A DNA stretch of 8,909 nucleotides from Betaproteobacteria bacterium (GTDB lineage Bacteria > Pseudomonadota > Gammaproteobacteria > Burkholderiales > SG8-39): the NCBI GenBank assembly GCA_019245555.1, contig JAFARH010000124.1, forward strand, positions 1 to 8,909, in the 5' to 3' direction. Below are positions 1 to 7,276 of this stretch, piece by piece. Made by a program: the position numbers and the translations under genes. Positions within the stretch are counted from its first letter, which is position 1. Each line of letters starts with the position of its first letter. The notes beneath the pieces are model-generated. The model ran no database searches and was not told the origin of the DNA. It saw only the letters and a list, made by a program, of their open reading frames with translations.

Positions 1-388
1 GACCGCCGCAGCTTGAGGGCATCGCGCTGACGGGATAGCCCTTGCAGCTCCAGCTGACCTTGCCGGCCTGGATGGCTGGCGTAAGCGCAATTTCAAGTGC
101 GTTCTTTTCGTTCCAGCCGCGGATGCCGCCGTCTTCGCCGACGATCCACTTGAGCTCGCCGTACTTGGCGTCGTTCTTCGACGCGACCTTCACGCCCTTG
201 CCGGAGCCGGTGAGATTGCCCGCCTTCTCCGCCGCGGCGGCCACTTGCTGTTGCGCGGGCTGCGCGCCCGAGACGAGCGCTTGCGCGGCTTCCTTGGCCT
301 CGGTGCCCGCCATCTGCGGCAGAACGAAGGCGACCACGATGAACCCGATCAGGGCCAGAGCCGCAACTATCAGTAAGCCGATGCGCAT
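1..388 (-). CDS. Membrane-anchored protein with type IV pilin-like C-terminal region (partial)
   Basis: The reading frame is open from an ATG at 388 to the window edge (129 codons seen, no stop), with an in-frame TAA upstream at 418-416, so the N-terminus is complete. Residues 3-23 form one hydrophobic helix (RIGLLIVAALALIGFIVV). An Ala/Gln/Lys-rich helical stretch follows (about 28-56), then a globular part. The C-terminal part, with VSWSCKG at about 111-117 and MPSSCGG at 123-129, looks like the end of type IV pilins, where W-x-C and P-x-x-C make the disulfide-bonded D-region; the cysteines here are C115 and C127. The canonical prepilin motif (GFTLIE, with Glu5) is absent, so processing by PilD is not expected. 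A purine-rich GGGGGAA at 401-395 could serve as ribosome binding site. It is divergent from acyP, with 51 bp between. The gene probably ends just past the edge. I infer a pilin-derived anchored protein; the function is unknown. Confidence 0.62.
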   Translation of the reverse strand, partial: MRIGLLIVAALALIGFIVVAFVLPQMAGTEAKEAAQALVSGAQPAQQQVAAAAEKAGNLTGSGKGVKVASKNDAKYGELKWIVGEDGGIRGWNEKNALEIALTPAIQAGKVSWSCKGYPVSAMPSSCGG

Positions 389-439
389 CGGTGATTCCCC
401 CAGTTTTTCTTCAGCTTAACATCTGCCCGGCAGGCGTGC

Positions 440-724
440 ATGAGGACCCGGCAAATTCGTGTCAGCGGGCGCGTACGGGGCGTGGGTTATCGCTTTGCAC
501 TGCGCGACGAAGCGCGCCGCCTAGGTGTGAAAGGCTGGGTGCGTAACCGTGCCGACGGCAGCGTCGAGGCGCTCTTGCAAGGTGACGACGATGCGTTGGC
601 AGCGCTGGTCAGTTGGGCCAAGCGCGGGCCGCGCGCGGCGCGTGTCGACGCGGTGCGTGATGAACCGCCTGCCGTGGATGCCGCGGGACCTTTCTCCGAT
701 TTCGAGATCCGGCCGAGCGCCTAG
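440..724 (+). CDS. acyP: Acylphosphatase
   Basis: A 94-residue protein of the usual acylphosphatase size (EC 3.6.1.7), which hydrolyses carboxyl-phosphate bonds in small acyl phosphates in the cytoplasm. Both family signatures are visible. The phosphate-binding loop GRVRGVGYR is at residues 10-18, with R18 the substrate-binding Arg. The second motif, GWVRNRADGSVEALLQG (32-48), contains the catalytic Asn N36. The common Gln of the first loop (VQGVxxR) is Arg here, a frequent bacterial variant. The C-terminal FSDFEIRPS matches the last beta strand of the fold. The ATG at 440 gives the expected N-terminus; upstream GGCAGG is at most a weak Shine-Dalgarno. The stop codon TAG (722-724) overlaps the stop of the convergent regulator gene by sharing CTAG at 721-724. 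The physiological role of bacterial acylphosphatases is poorly defined, so the pathway is not stated. Confidence 0.94.
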   Translation: MRTRQIRVSGRVRGVGYRFALRDEARRLGVKGWVRNRADGSVEALLQGDDDALAALVSWAKRGPRAARVDAVRDEPPAVDAAGPFSDFEIRPSA

Positions 725-1455
725 CGGCGCTTGAGCGCGATTAGCGCGGAGAATTCCCACGGGCGGCAGGCGGCAACCATGGCGATGCCAAGGCGCTTTC
801 CGCTCGGCACGGTGGAGTCAACCTCGGCGAGCTCGTTGAAATCCATCACCACGCGCTCGAGACGGCGCTTCAGCACAGCGGCCGACTCCGCTGACAGCAC
901 GCGCGTCTCGAAACGCATGAACTCGAGCGGCGCCTTGAACCGCGCATCGAGAAACTCCCGCATGATCTGCGAGCCGTAGGTCTTCTTCACCGGGCCGCCG
1001 TCGCGCCAGTGGAAATCGCGCCGCACGAGGAGCCGCGCCCTTTCCTGCGGCCCCCAGCGAATCAGCTTCAGGCGATCGAGCTGCGCGAAGAAGGCGGTGA
1101 GCTGGGCGCGCGAGATGGTGAATTCCGCGAGGATCTCGTCGAAGGACCAGTTGTTCTGCAGAAGCCAGAAGGTCGAAAAGAGCTGTCGATCCTGCGCGAG
1201 CGCGGCCTCCTGCTCCACTGTGAGTTCGGCCGGCGCCGGCGAGCCTTCGCGCGCGAGACGTGCGAGCTCCTGCAGGTCAAGGTCGATCACCTCCAGGATC
1301 TGCTCGATGCGCTCGAGGGTGAAGGTGCCTCGCGAGAACATCCTTTTCACGGTGGGCTCGGAAAGGCGCAGCCTCGCCGCGAGTTCTCTGTACGTCATGC
1401 CCCGGGCCCGAAGACAGGCCTTAAGGGCATCAACAAGCCGGCTGCGCAGCGCCAT
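721..1455 (-). CDS. XRE-type helix-turn-helix transcriptional regulator
   Basis: A 244-residue protein. Residues about 8-68 form an XRE/Cro-like helix-turn-helix: MTYRELAARLRLSEPTVKRM (20-39) gives helices 2 and 3, followed by a helix rich in Glu, Ile and Leu (TLERIEQILEVIDLDLQEL). A linker of about 10 residues rich in Ala, Pro and Glu leads into a longer C-terminal region (about 79-244). That region starts with a second helical segment resembling a small winged helix (WSFDEILAEFTISRAQLTAF, 103-122, then LDRLKLIRW). It carries no recognised ligand-binding or peptidase domain. It is cytoplasmic and DNA binding by inference from the fold. It is divergent from the FAD-binding gene with 102 bp between, the usual arrangement for a local regulator and its target; that link is inference only. 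Its stop overlaps the acyP stop. No clear Shine-Dalgarno precedes the ATG at 1455. Confidence 0.82.
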   Translation of the reverse strand: MALRSRLVDALKACLRARGMTYRELAARLRLSEPTVKRMFSRGTFTLERIEQILEVIDLDLQELARLAREGSPAPAELTVEQEAALAQDRQLFSTFWLLQNNWSFDEILAEFTISRAQLTAFFAQLDRLKLIRWGPQERARLLVRRDFHWRDGGPVKKTYGSQIMREFLDARFKAPLEFMRFETRVLSAESAAVLKRRLERVVMDFNELAEVDSTVPSGKRLGIAMVAACRPWEFSALIALKRR

Positions 1456-1466
1456 GGGATCCCGAC

Positions 1467-1495
1467 GGTATCATCAATCGAGACTTTGCTGACAG
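1467..1495 (-). promoter_or_regulatory. Candidate sigma70 promoter of the XRE-type regulator
   Basis: Reading the minus strand, CTGTCA (1495-1490, 4 of 6 to TTGACA) and GATACC (1472-1467, 3 of 6 to TATAAT) are 17 bp apart. The -10 lies 11 nt before the regulator ATG, so the predicted transcript would have a leader of only a few bases. The -10 match is modest, so this is a candidate only. No equally good promoter was found for the plus-strand gene in the same 102-bp gap. Confidence 0.3.
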
Positions 1496-1545
1496 ATGTT
1501 GCAAGGAAGTCTTGTGCGGGCGCAGGCTGCAAGCGAGCTAACGAC

Positions 1546-1552
1546 AAGGAGG
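1546..1552 (+). promoter_or_regulatory. Strong Shine-Dalgarno of the FAD-binding gene
   Basis: AAGGAGG lies 5 nt before the ATG at 1558 and is followed by one more G. It is the only near-perfect Shine-Dalgarno in the window. It decides the start of this gene against the much longer open frame that runs back to 1009, antisense to the regulator. Confidence 0.8.
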
Positions 1553-1557
1553 GTCCC

Positions 1558-2484
1558 ATGCTCGCTACGACGCCAATGTCCGCCCTGGAACTATGCGACG
1601 CCATCCGTTCCGCCAAGCCTTTTGACGCTTCCCGCCTGAACCGCATCCTTGGGCTCGACGCCATGCACGGGCTGCTCGAAGTCCAGGCCGCGACACCCTG
1701 GCATGCCATCGCCGCCGAGCTGCGGCCAGGCGATGAGCGCGCCAAGGTGCAAACGACGATGGCAACCGTCGGCGAAAGCATCGCGCGCAATGCGGCCGGG
1801 CCGGATGGCACGCCGGCGGTGAATCACGTCGCGTCCCTCGCCGTCGTGACGCCCGACGGCGAGCTGCGGCGCGTGAGCCGCCAGAAGAGCCGCGATCTTT
1901 TCGCGCTGATCGTCGGTGGCTATGGCCTCTTCGGCATCGTCTACAGCGTCACGCTGCGCATCGCGACATTGGCACGGGCAGTCGAGCGCGCGACGCGGCC
2001 GCAGGAGATGACATTCCAGAAATGCCGCGCCAACCGGGAGCTCGAGCTCCTTATTCCGCCGGAGTCGCTCGACGCCTTCGTCGCCGAGACTGATACCCGT
2101 TGCAGCGACTGGCGGATCCCGCTGCAGAGCGTGTCGATCCGGCAGACCTCGCGCGAGGACGACAGCTACCTGCGTTGGGCGCGCCGCGACTTCACCGAGT
2201 TGAAACTTGCCCTGGCGGAGCCGACGGGGCTCGGCGCCCGCGTGCGCGGCGCGCAGCTACGCCATGAGCTCATCGACGCGGCTATCGAAGCGGGCGGCAG
2301 CTTCCACATCGCCTGCACTTCTGATGCGACACGCGAACAGACCGAAGCCTGCTATCCGCAGCTGAAGAGCTTCCTCGCCGAGAAGCGGCGCCTCGATCCG
2401 CAGGAGCGCCTGGTGAACGCCTGGTATTTGCACCAGCGCGAGGTGTTGAACAGCAAGCCCTGCGAAGTGCGTTTCGGAAACTAG
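1558..2484 (+). CDS. FAD-binding (PCMH-type) oxidoreductase-like protein, N-terminally reduced
   Basis: A 308-residue protein. Residues about 31-135 match the second half of a PCMH-type FAD-binding domain (FAD_binding_4, as in sugar-lactone oxidases and DprE1-like enzymes). GLLEVQAATPWHAIAAEL (38-55) fits the strand-helix after the flavin pyrophosphate loop; TVGESIARNAAGPDG (70-84) fits the usual TVGG-x(3)-N-x-HG segment; LAVVTPDGELRRVSR (94-108) and LFALIVGGYGLFGIVYSVTL (114-133) are very typical of the family. Near the C-terminus, RRLDPQERLVNAWYLHQ (277-293) resembles the final helix-turn of such oxidases. The first subdomain, with the GGRHS-like pyrophosphate loop and its flavin-linking His, is missing: only about 30 residues precede the match. 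The His of the NxHG motif is also changed (NAAG). FAD binding and catalysis are therefore uncertain. The gene could be a degenerate enzyme or an alternative-fold relative. Its stop shares CTAG with the dnaE stop. The start is fixed by the AAGGAGG site. Confidence 0.75.
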   Translation: MLATTPMSALELCDAIRSAKPFDASRLNRILGLDAMHGLLEVQAATPWHAIAAELRPGDERAKVQTTMATVGESIARNAAGPDGTPAVNHVASLAVVTPDGELRRVSRQKSRDLFALIVGGYGLFGIVYSVTLRIATLARAVERATRPQEMTFQKCRANRELELLIPPESLDAFVAETDTRCSDWRIPLQSVSIRQTSREDDSYLRWARRDFTELKLALAEPTGLGARVRGAQLRHELIDAAIEAGGSFHIACTSDATREQTEACYPQLKSFLAEKRRLDPQERLVNAWYLHQREVLNSKPCEVRFGN

Positions 2485-5400
2485 GCGGCCCTCGCCGCCG
2501 CAGCTGCTCCGTAAACCAGCTGGACGTTCTCCGGCGTGAGCCAGGCGCCGAGCTCGGCGATGAGGCGACTGTCCGGACGTACCCGCCACGCATCACCGAG
2601 GGCGACTTCGCAGGCTGCAGTCGAATTGCGATAAGCCACGACGACCTGGCACGCGCCGCCGCCGGACGCCCGGTATGGCGCGAGCAGTTGCTGCAGCTTC
2701 TTCGCATCGCGCATTTCGTCCGTGTGGCCATTCATCGCGATGCGCAGCCGCGCCGCGAATCGGGCCCGCAGGCTCTCGAGGTCGAGGATCTCGTCGGCGC
2801 TTACGCGCAGGCCGCCGGAGAACTCGTCGCGCTGCACTTTGCCGGCGACGACCAGGAGCGCGTCCTCCTTGATCTTGTCGCGCGTCTTCTCGAAGAGCTC
2901 GTTGAAGACCGTGATCTCGACCTGCGCGCTCGCGTCGTCGAGCGTCACCACCATCATGCGCCCGCGCCGCGTCATCTGCGGACGCGCCTGCGTCACGACA
3001 CCCGCCATCCAGACGCGGTCACCCGGTGAGAGCTTTGCCAGAGCGGTGCGCGAAAAGCCCACGAGCTCGCGCTCGTAGACCGAGAAAAGGTGACCGGAGA
3101 TCGAGAAGCCGAGCGCCGTCTTCTCTTCGAGCAATTTCTGCCGTGCATCCCACGCCGGCGCGTCGACATAGGCGTGGCTGCCGCCACGCGGCGCCTCGGC
3201 TTCGCCGAAGAGGCTCGACTGCGAAGCCGCGCGCTCGGCCTGCTCGGCGCCTTCGAGCGCGCGGCCAACCGTGGCAAGGAGACGCGAGCGCTGCGGCTCG
3301 AGCGCATCGAAAGCGCCGGCGCGCACGAGCGCTTCGACGACGCGCCGGTTGACCATCCGCTTGTCGACCCGCCGGCAGAAATCGAACAGGTCGGTGAATG
3401 GCGCCTGCCGGCGTGCCTGCACGATCGATTCGATCGCGCCGGCGCCGGTACCGCGCACACCGCCGAGGCCGTAGCGAATGTGCCTCGCATCGACCGGCGT
3501 GAACCGGTATTCCGACGCATTGATGTCCGGTGGCAGGATCTCGAGCCCGTTCGCCTGCGCATCCTCGTAGAACTGACGCACCTTGTCGGTATCGTCGGTC
3601 ACCGCCGAAAGGTTGGCCGCGAGGAACGCCGATCGATGATGTTGCTTCATGTACGCCGTCTGGTACGCGAGCAGCGCATACGCAGCGGCGTGCGACTTGT
3701 TGAAGCCGTAGCCCGCGAACTTCTCCATCAGGTCGAAGAGCTGCGTCGCCTTTGCGCGCGACAGCCCGTTCTTCTGCGCTCCGGCGACGAAGATGTCGCG
3801 CTGCTGCGCCATCTCCTCGGGCTTCTTCTTGCCCATCGCGCGCCGCAGGAGGTCCGCGCCGCCCAGCGTGTATCCGCCGATGACCTGCGCGATCTGCATC
3901 ACCTGCTCCTGGTACACCATGATGCCGTACGTCGGGCCGAGGATCGGCTGCAGCCGCGGATCGAGATAATCGACGCGCTGCTCGCCGTGCTTGCGCGCGA
4001 TGAAGTCGGGGATCAAGTCCATCGGGCCCGGCCGGTAAAGCGCGACGAGCGCGATTACGTCTTCGAACCGGTCCGGTTTCGCGCGACGAATGAGGTCGCG
4101 CATGCCGCGCGATTCCAGCTGGAACACCGTGGTGGTATTGCCTGCGGAGAGCAGCTGATACGTCGGCGCATCGTCGAGTGGAATGCGCGCCAGCGAGAAA
4201 TCGGGCGCGCCCATGGCCCGCACCGAGCGCTCGGCCCAATCGAGGATGGTGAGCGTGGTGAGGCCGAGGAAGTCGAACTTCACCAGGCCGATCGCCTCGA
4301 CGTCGTCCTTGTCTAGCTGCGAGATGACGTGCGTCGTGCCCTCTGCGGCATAGAGCGGGCAGAACTCGACCAGGCGTCCCGGCGCGATCAACACGCCGCC
4401 CGCATGCATGCCGACGTTGCGCACCAGGCCTTCGAGCTTCTCGCCAAGCTCGAGCAGCTCGGCTACTTCGTCCTCGTTCTTCTCGCGCTCCGCGAGGAGC
4501 GGCTCCGCCTTGCGCGCATCGGCGAGCGTGACGTTCTTGCCGGGCTGGACCGGGATCAGCTTCGCGATCTGGTCGCAGAAGTTGTAGCCGAGGTCGAGCA
4601 CGCGGCCGACGTCGCGCACCACGGCGCGCGCCGCCATCGTGCCGAACGTCGCGATCTGCGAGACGCTCTCCTCGCCGAACTTGCGCCGCACGTAGTCGAT
4701 GACCTTGTCGCGGCCGTCCTGGCAGAAGTCTATGTCGAAGTCCGGCATCGAGATGCGCTCGGGGTTCAGGAAGCGCTCGAAGAGGAGGTCGTAGCGCAGC
4801 GGATCGAGGTCGGTGATGCCGAGCGAATAGGCGACGAGGGAGCCCGCGCCCGAGCCGCGGCCGGGACCGACGGGCACGCCGTTCGTCTTCGCCCAGTTGA
4901 TGAAGTCGGCCACGATCAGGAAGTACCCGGCGAAGCCCATCTGCACGATCGTGCCGATCTCGAAGTCGAGCCGCGTCTTGTAGCGCTCCAGCTGCTCGCC
5001 TTGCAGGCCAAGCTCCTTGGCACGTCGCTCCAGACCGGCTTGTGCTTCGTTCTTCAGATGGGCTTCGAGCGTGACGCCTTTCGGCACCGGGAAGTCCGGC
5101 AGCCGCGTCTTGCCTAGCGTGATCTCGAGGTTGCAGCGTCGCGCGATCTCGATCGTGTTCTCGAGCGCCTGGGGCGCATCGGCGAAAAGCTGCGCCATCT
5201 CCTGCTGCGACTTGAAGTACTGCTCCGACGTGAAGAGCTTCGGCCTTCGCTGGTCGCCGAGCAGGTAGCCCTGCGCGATGCACACGCGAGCCTCGTGGGC
5301 CTTGAAGTCGTCGCGCTCCAGGAACTGCACCGGGTGCGTCGCAACCACCGGCAGGCGCAGGCGACCGGCAAGGGCCACGGAGTGCGAAAGGAGCGCGTCG

Positions 5401-5933
5401 CCATTGGGCTGGCCCGCCCGCTGCACCTCGATGTAGTAGCGGCCGGGGAAGAGCTCACTCCAGCGCCGGGCGATCCGTTCGGCGTTCTCGGCATGATCCG
5501 AAAGGAGCGGCGCGGCAAGCTCTCCGCCGAGAAATCCCGAAAGCGCGATCAGGCCTTCGGTGCCTTCTTCGAGCGAGCTACGCGTAAGGATCGCGCGGCC
5601 ACGGTGCTGGTTCTGAAGCCAGGCGCGCGAAAGAAGCGCGCAGAGCTTGAGGTAGCCGGTGCGCGAAGCGCAGAGAAGAAGCGCGCGGAAGGGTTTCTCG
5701 CGGTCGGCCTCGTTCTCGATCCAGCAGTCGGCGCCGATGATGGGCTTTACGCCGGCGCCGCGAGCGGCGCCGTAGAACTTGACCATGCCGAAGAGATTCG
5801 CGACATCGGTCAATGCAAGCGCCGGCATGTGGTCGGCCGCGGCGCGCCGGACCGCATCGTCGATCCGGACTATGCCGTCGCTCACCGAGTACTCGCTATG
5901 CATCCTCAGGTGAACGAAGCGCGGCCTTGCCAT
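2481..5933 (-). CDS. dnaE: DNA polymerase III subunit alpha
   Basis: A 1150-residue replicative polymerase (EC 2.7.7.7), close to the E. coli DnaE length. Domains in order: PHP (about 5-280), starting FVHLRMHSEYS as in E. coli, where metal ligands are changed, so proofreading probably depends on a separate epsilon subunit; palm/thumb (about 285-560) with the catalytic pair D400 and D402 in MPDFDIDFC and the third Asp D554 in VKFDFLGL; the GPGRGSGAGSLVAY loop (357-369); fingers (about 560-810) with YRPGPMDLIPDF and GYGFNKSHAAAYALLAYQTA (741-760); a helix-hairpin-helix segment near VEALVRAGAFDAL (867-879); a clamp-binding motif QSSLF (905-909) matching QxxLF; an OB fold (about 970-1050); and a C-terminal region that in E. 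coli binds tau. The ATG at 5933 gives the conserved N-terminus. No Shine-Dalgarno is present, but a TAGAAT -10 sits 8 nt upstream. It is convergent with the FAD-binding gene and divergent from the small secreted protein gene, 29 bp away. Confidence 0.98.
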   Translation of the reverse strand: MARPRFVHLRMHSEYSVSDGIVRIDDAVRRAAADHMPALALTDVANLFGMVKFYGAARGAGVKPIIGADCWIENEADREKPFRALLLCASRTGYLKLCALLSRAWLQNQHRGRAILTRSSLEEGTEGLIALSGFLGGELAAPLLSDHAENAERIARRWSELFPGRYYIEVQRAGQPNGDALLSHSVALAGRLRLPVVATHPVQFLERDDFKAHEARVCIAQGYLLGDQRRPKLFTSEQYFKSQQEMAQLFADAPQALENTIEIARRCNLEITLGKTRLPDFPVPKGVTLEAHLKNEAQAGLERRAKELGLQGEQLERYKTRLDFEIGTIVQMGFAGYFLIVADFINWAKTNGVPVGPGRGSGAGSLVAYSLGITDLDPLRYDLLFERFLNPERISMPDFDIDFCQDGRDKVIDYVRRKFGEESVSQIATFGTMAARAVVRDVGRVLDLGYNFCDQIAKLIPVQPGKNVTLADARKAEPLLAEREKNEDEVAELLELGEKLEGLVRNVGMHAGGVLIAPGRLVEFCPLYAAEGTTHVISQLDKDDVEAIGLVKFDFLGLTTLTILDWAERSVRAMGAPDFSLARIPLDDAPTYQLLSAGNTTTVFQLESRGMRDLIRRAKPDRFEDVIALVALYRPGPMDLIPDFIARKHGEQRVDYLDPRLQPILGPTYGIMVYQEQVMQIAQVIGGYTLGGADLLRRAMGKKKPEEMAQQRDIFVAGAQKNGLSRAKATQLFDLMEKFAGYGFNKSHAAAYALLAYQTAYMKQHHRSAFLAANLSAVTDDTDKVRQFYEDAQANGLEILPPDINASEYRFTPVDARHIRYGLGGVRGTGAGAIESIVQARRQAPFTDLFDFCRRVDKRMVNRRVVEALVRAGAFDALEPQRSRLLATVGRALEGAEQAERAASQSSLFGEAEAPRGGSHAYVDAPAWDARQKLLEEKTALGFSISGHLFSVYERELVGFSRTALAKLSPGDRVWMAGVVTQARPQMTRRGRMMVVTLDDASAQVEITVFNELFEKTRDKIKEDALLVVAGKVQRDEFSGGLRVSADEILDLESLRARFAARLRIAMNGHTDEMRDAKKLQQLLAPYRASGGGACQVVVAYRNSTAACEVALGDAWRVRPDSRLIAELGAWLTPENVQLVYGAAAAARAA

Positions 5934-5941
5934 GTCAAAAA

Positions 5942-5947
5942 ATTCTA
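5942..5947 (-). promoter_or_regulatory. Candidate -10 element of dnaE (TAGAAT)
   Basis: TAGAAT on the minus strand matches the -10 consensus at 5 of 6 positions and ends 8 nt before the dnaE ATG. The predicted start of transcription is within a base or two of the ATG, so the mRNA would be leaderless or nearly so. This fits the lack of any Shine-Dalgarno. No convincing -35 was found (best is GTTTCA at 16 bp, 3 of 6). The same element and geometry occur before purM. Confidence 0.5.
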
Positions 5948-5962
5948 CCCGGAAAGGTCTCC

Positions 5963-6265
5963 GTGAAACGCCTGCTCGCCCTCTCCCTCCTCGCTTTCGC
6001 CACGACCGTCGGCGCGCAGAATCGCACTGCCGAGCTCGACCGCGCGTACGACGACACGCGCAGTGCCTACATCGCGCTCCAGCAGGCCATCGCGCGGCGC
6101 GATCAGGGTTCGGATTCGATGCCGGGCGAGCGCACCGGCAGTGCGGCCGGCGGCAGCCGTCCGAACGAAAACTACTTCGCGCGGCAGGCGATCCTCGAGC
6201 AGGACGTTGAAAACGCGCGCAAGCGCTACGAAGCGGCGCTGAAGCGCTGGAACGACCTTAAGTAA
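5963..6265 (+). CDS. Small secreted coiled-coil protein, function unknown
   Basis: A 100-residue protein starting at GTG 5963, with a GGAAAGG Shine-Dalgarno about 5 nt upstream. The open frame continues further upstream into dnaE antisense, but only this start yields a normal signal peptide: MKRLLALSLLAFATTVGA with likely cleavage before Gln19 (V-G-A|Q). The mature part (about 82 residues) is charged and alanine-rich. It has two helical stretches with heptad-like spacing, about 22-47 (ELDRAYDDTRSAYIALQQAI) and about 73-100 (RQAILEQDVENARKRYEAAL, ending in RWNDLK), joined by a Gly/Ser/Arg-rich loop. It probably forms a periplasmic helical hairpin or coiled coil. I do not recognise the family. 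It is divergent from dnaE by 29 bp and ends 3 bp before the convergent purM stop. Export is well supported; function is not. Confidence 0.72.
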   Translation: MKRLLALSLLAFATTVGAQNRTAELDRAYDDTRSAYIALQQAIARRDQGSDSMPGERTGSAAGGSRPNENYFARQAILEQDVENARKRYEAALKRWNDLK

Positions 6266-6268
6266 CCG

Positions 6269-7276
6269 CTAGGTAACTACGGCCTCCGGCTCGTCGCCGC
6301 CGGCCTCGATGGTGCCGATCTCGTACGCGAGCTCGCCTTCGCGCTTTAGGAGCATGGTCGCCATCTGCACCTTTTCTTTTGCGACGATGATCACCATGCC
6401 GATGCCGCAGTTGAAAACGCGGAGCATCTCTTCCTCGGCGACGTTTCCGGTCTTCTGCAGCCAGCGGAAGATGTCATGGCGCGGCCACTTCTTCTTGTTG
6501 AGCATCGCCTTCGTTCCTTTCGGCAAGACCCGGGGCACGTTACCGACGAGCCCTCCGCCCGTGATGTGCGCAAGACCCTTCACCGGCATCGCCGAGGCGA
6601 GCTTGAGGATCGGCTTCGCGTAAATGCGCGTCGGCTCCATGAGGGAATCGTTGAGCTCGGACGCGAGGTGCTCCTCGCCGATGATGCGCCGAATGAGTGA
6701 ATAGCCGTTGGAGTGCGGGCCGCTGGAAGCGAGACCGAGCACGACGTCGCCCGGAACGATCGATCGGCCATCGATGATGCGGTCCCTCTCAACGATACCG
6801 ACGCAGAATCCGGCGAGGTCGTATTCCCCCTCGGGATACATCCCCGGCATCTCGGCCGTCTCGCCGCCGATCAGCGCGCAGCCCGCCATCCCGCAGCCTT
6901 CGGCGATGCCTTTGACGACGTCGGCGGCGACTTTCTTGTCGAGCTTTCCGCAGGCGAAGTAGTCGAGGAAGAAGAGCGGCTCGGCGCCCTGTACCAGCAC
7001 GTCGTTGGCGCTCATGGCGACGAGATCGATGCCAACCGTGCTGTGGCGGTGGAGCGAAAAGGCAAGCTTGAGCTTCGTGCCTACGCCATCGGTGCCCGAA
7101 ACGAGCACCGGCTGCTTGTATTTCTTGGGGATCTCGCAGAGCGCGCCGAAGCCGCCGATGCCGGCGAGCACCTCCGGGCGGATCGTCTTCTTGGCGAAGG
7201 GCTTGATGGCCTCGACCAGCGCGTCGCCCTCGTCGATATCGACGCCCGCATCGCGGTAGGAGAGACCGTTCGACAT
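6269..7276 (-). CDS. purM: Phosphoribosylformylglycinamidine cyclo-ligase (AIR synthetase)
   Basis: A 335-residue cytoplasmic enzyme (EC 6.3.3.1) that closes formylglycinamidine ribonucleotide to aminoimidazole ribonucleotide with ATP, the fifth step of purine synthesis. The length fits the family (E. coli about 345). The diagnostic sequences are [12 protein letters not shown] (6-17), the nucleotide and substrate loop [13 protein letters not shown] (60-72), [20 protein letters not shown] (89-108), the PurM/AIRS signature [14 protein letters not shown] (134-147), [17 protein letters not shown] (181-197), [16 protein letters not shown] (237-252) and FNCGIGMVI (288-296). All expected blocks are present and intact. 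The ATG at 7276 gives the canonical N-terminus and has no Shine-Dalgarno; a TAGAAT -10 lies 6 nt before it. It is divergent from hda, whose outermost ATG overlaps the purM ATG in the palindrome CATG. It is not in a pur operon in this window. Confidence 0.98.
   Translation of the reverse strand: MSNGLSYRDAGVDIDEGDALVEAIKPFAKKTIRPEVLAGIGGFGALCEIPKKYKQPVLVSGTDGVGTKLKLAFSLHRHSTVGIDLVAMSANDVLVQGAEPLFFLDYFACGKLDKKVAADVVKGIAEGCGMAGCALIGGETAEMPGMYPEGEYDLAGFCVGIVERDRIIDGRSIVPGDVVLGLASSGPHSNGYSLIRRIIGEEHLASELNDSLMEPTRIYAKPILKLASAMPVKGLAHITGGGLVGNVPRVLPKGTKAMLNKKKWPRHDIFRWLQKTGNVAEEEMLRVFNCGIGMVIIVAKEKVQMATMLLKREGELAYEIGTIEAGGDEPEAVVT

Noticed and set aside
42..419. Plus-strand frame of 125 codons at the left edge
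   Set aside because: It is opposite the pilin-like gene. Its product is a Ser/Ala/Pro-rich composition typical of antisense frames, while the minus strand gives a transmembrane helix and a pilin-like end.
1009..1557. Upstream extension of the FAD-binding gene, 183 codons antisense to the regulator
   Set aside because: The translation has no family similarity, the regulator on the other strand is clearly coding, and a strong Shine-Dalgarno marks the start at 1558.
3423..3437. Inverted repeat with 7-bp arms, CGATCGA-T-TCGATCG
   Set aside because: It lies deep inside dnaE codons, has no T-run or context for a terminator or operator, and such GATC-rich palindromes are expected at this base composition.
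3090..5117. Long plus-strand open frames (408 and 262 codons) opposite dnaE, and a 754-codon minus-strand frame inside dnaE
   Set aside because: They are out-of-frame shadows of dnaE in GC-rich DNA. Their translations are low-complexity and rich in Arg, Ala and Glu, with no domains, while dnaE matches its family along its whole length.
6266..6268. Search for an intrinsic terminator between the convergent small secreted gene and purM
   Set aside because: Only three bases separate the stops, and no GC hairpin followed by a T-run is visible on either side.
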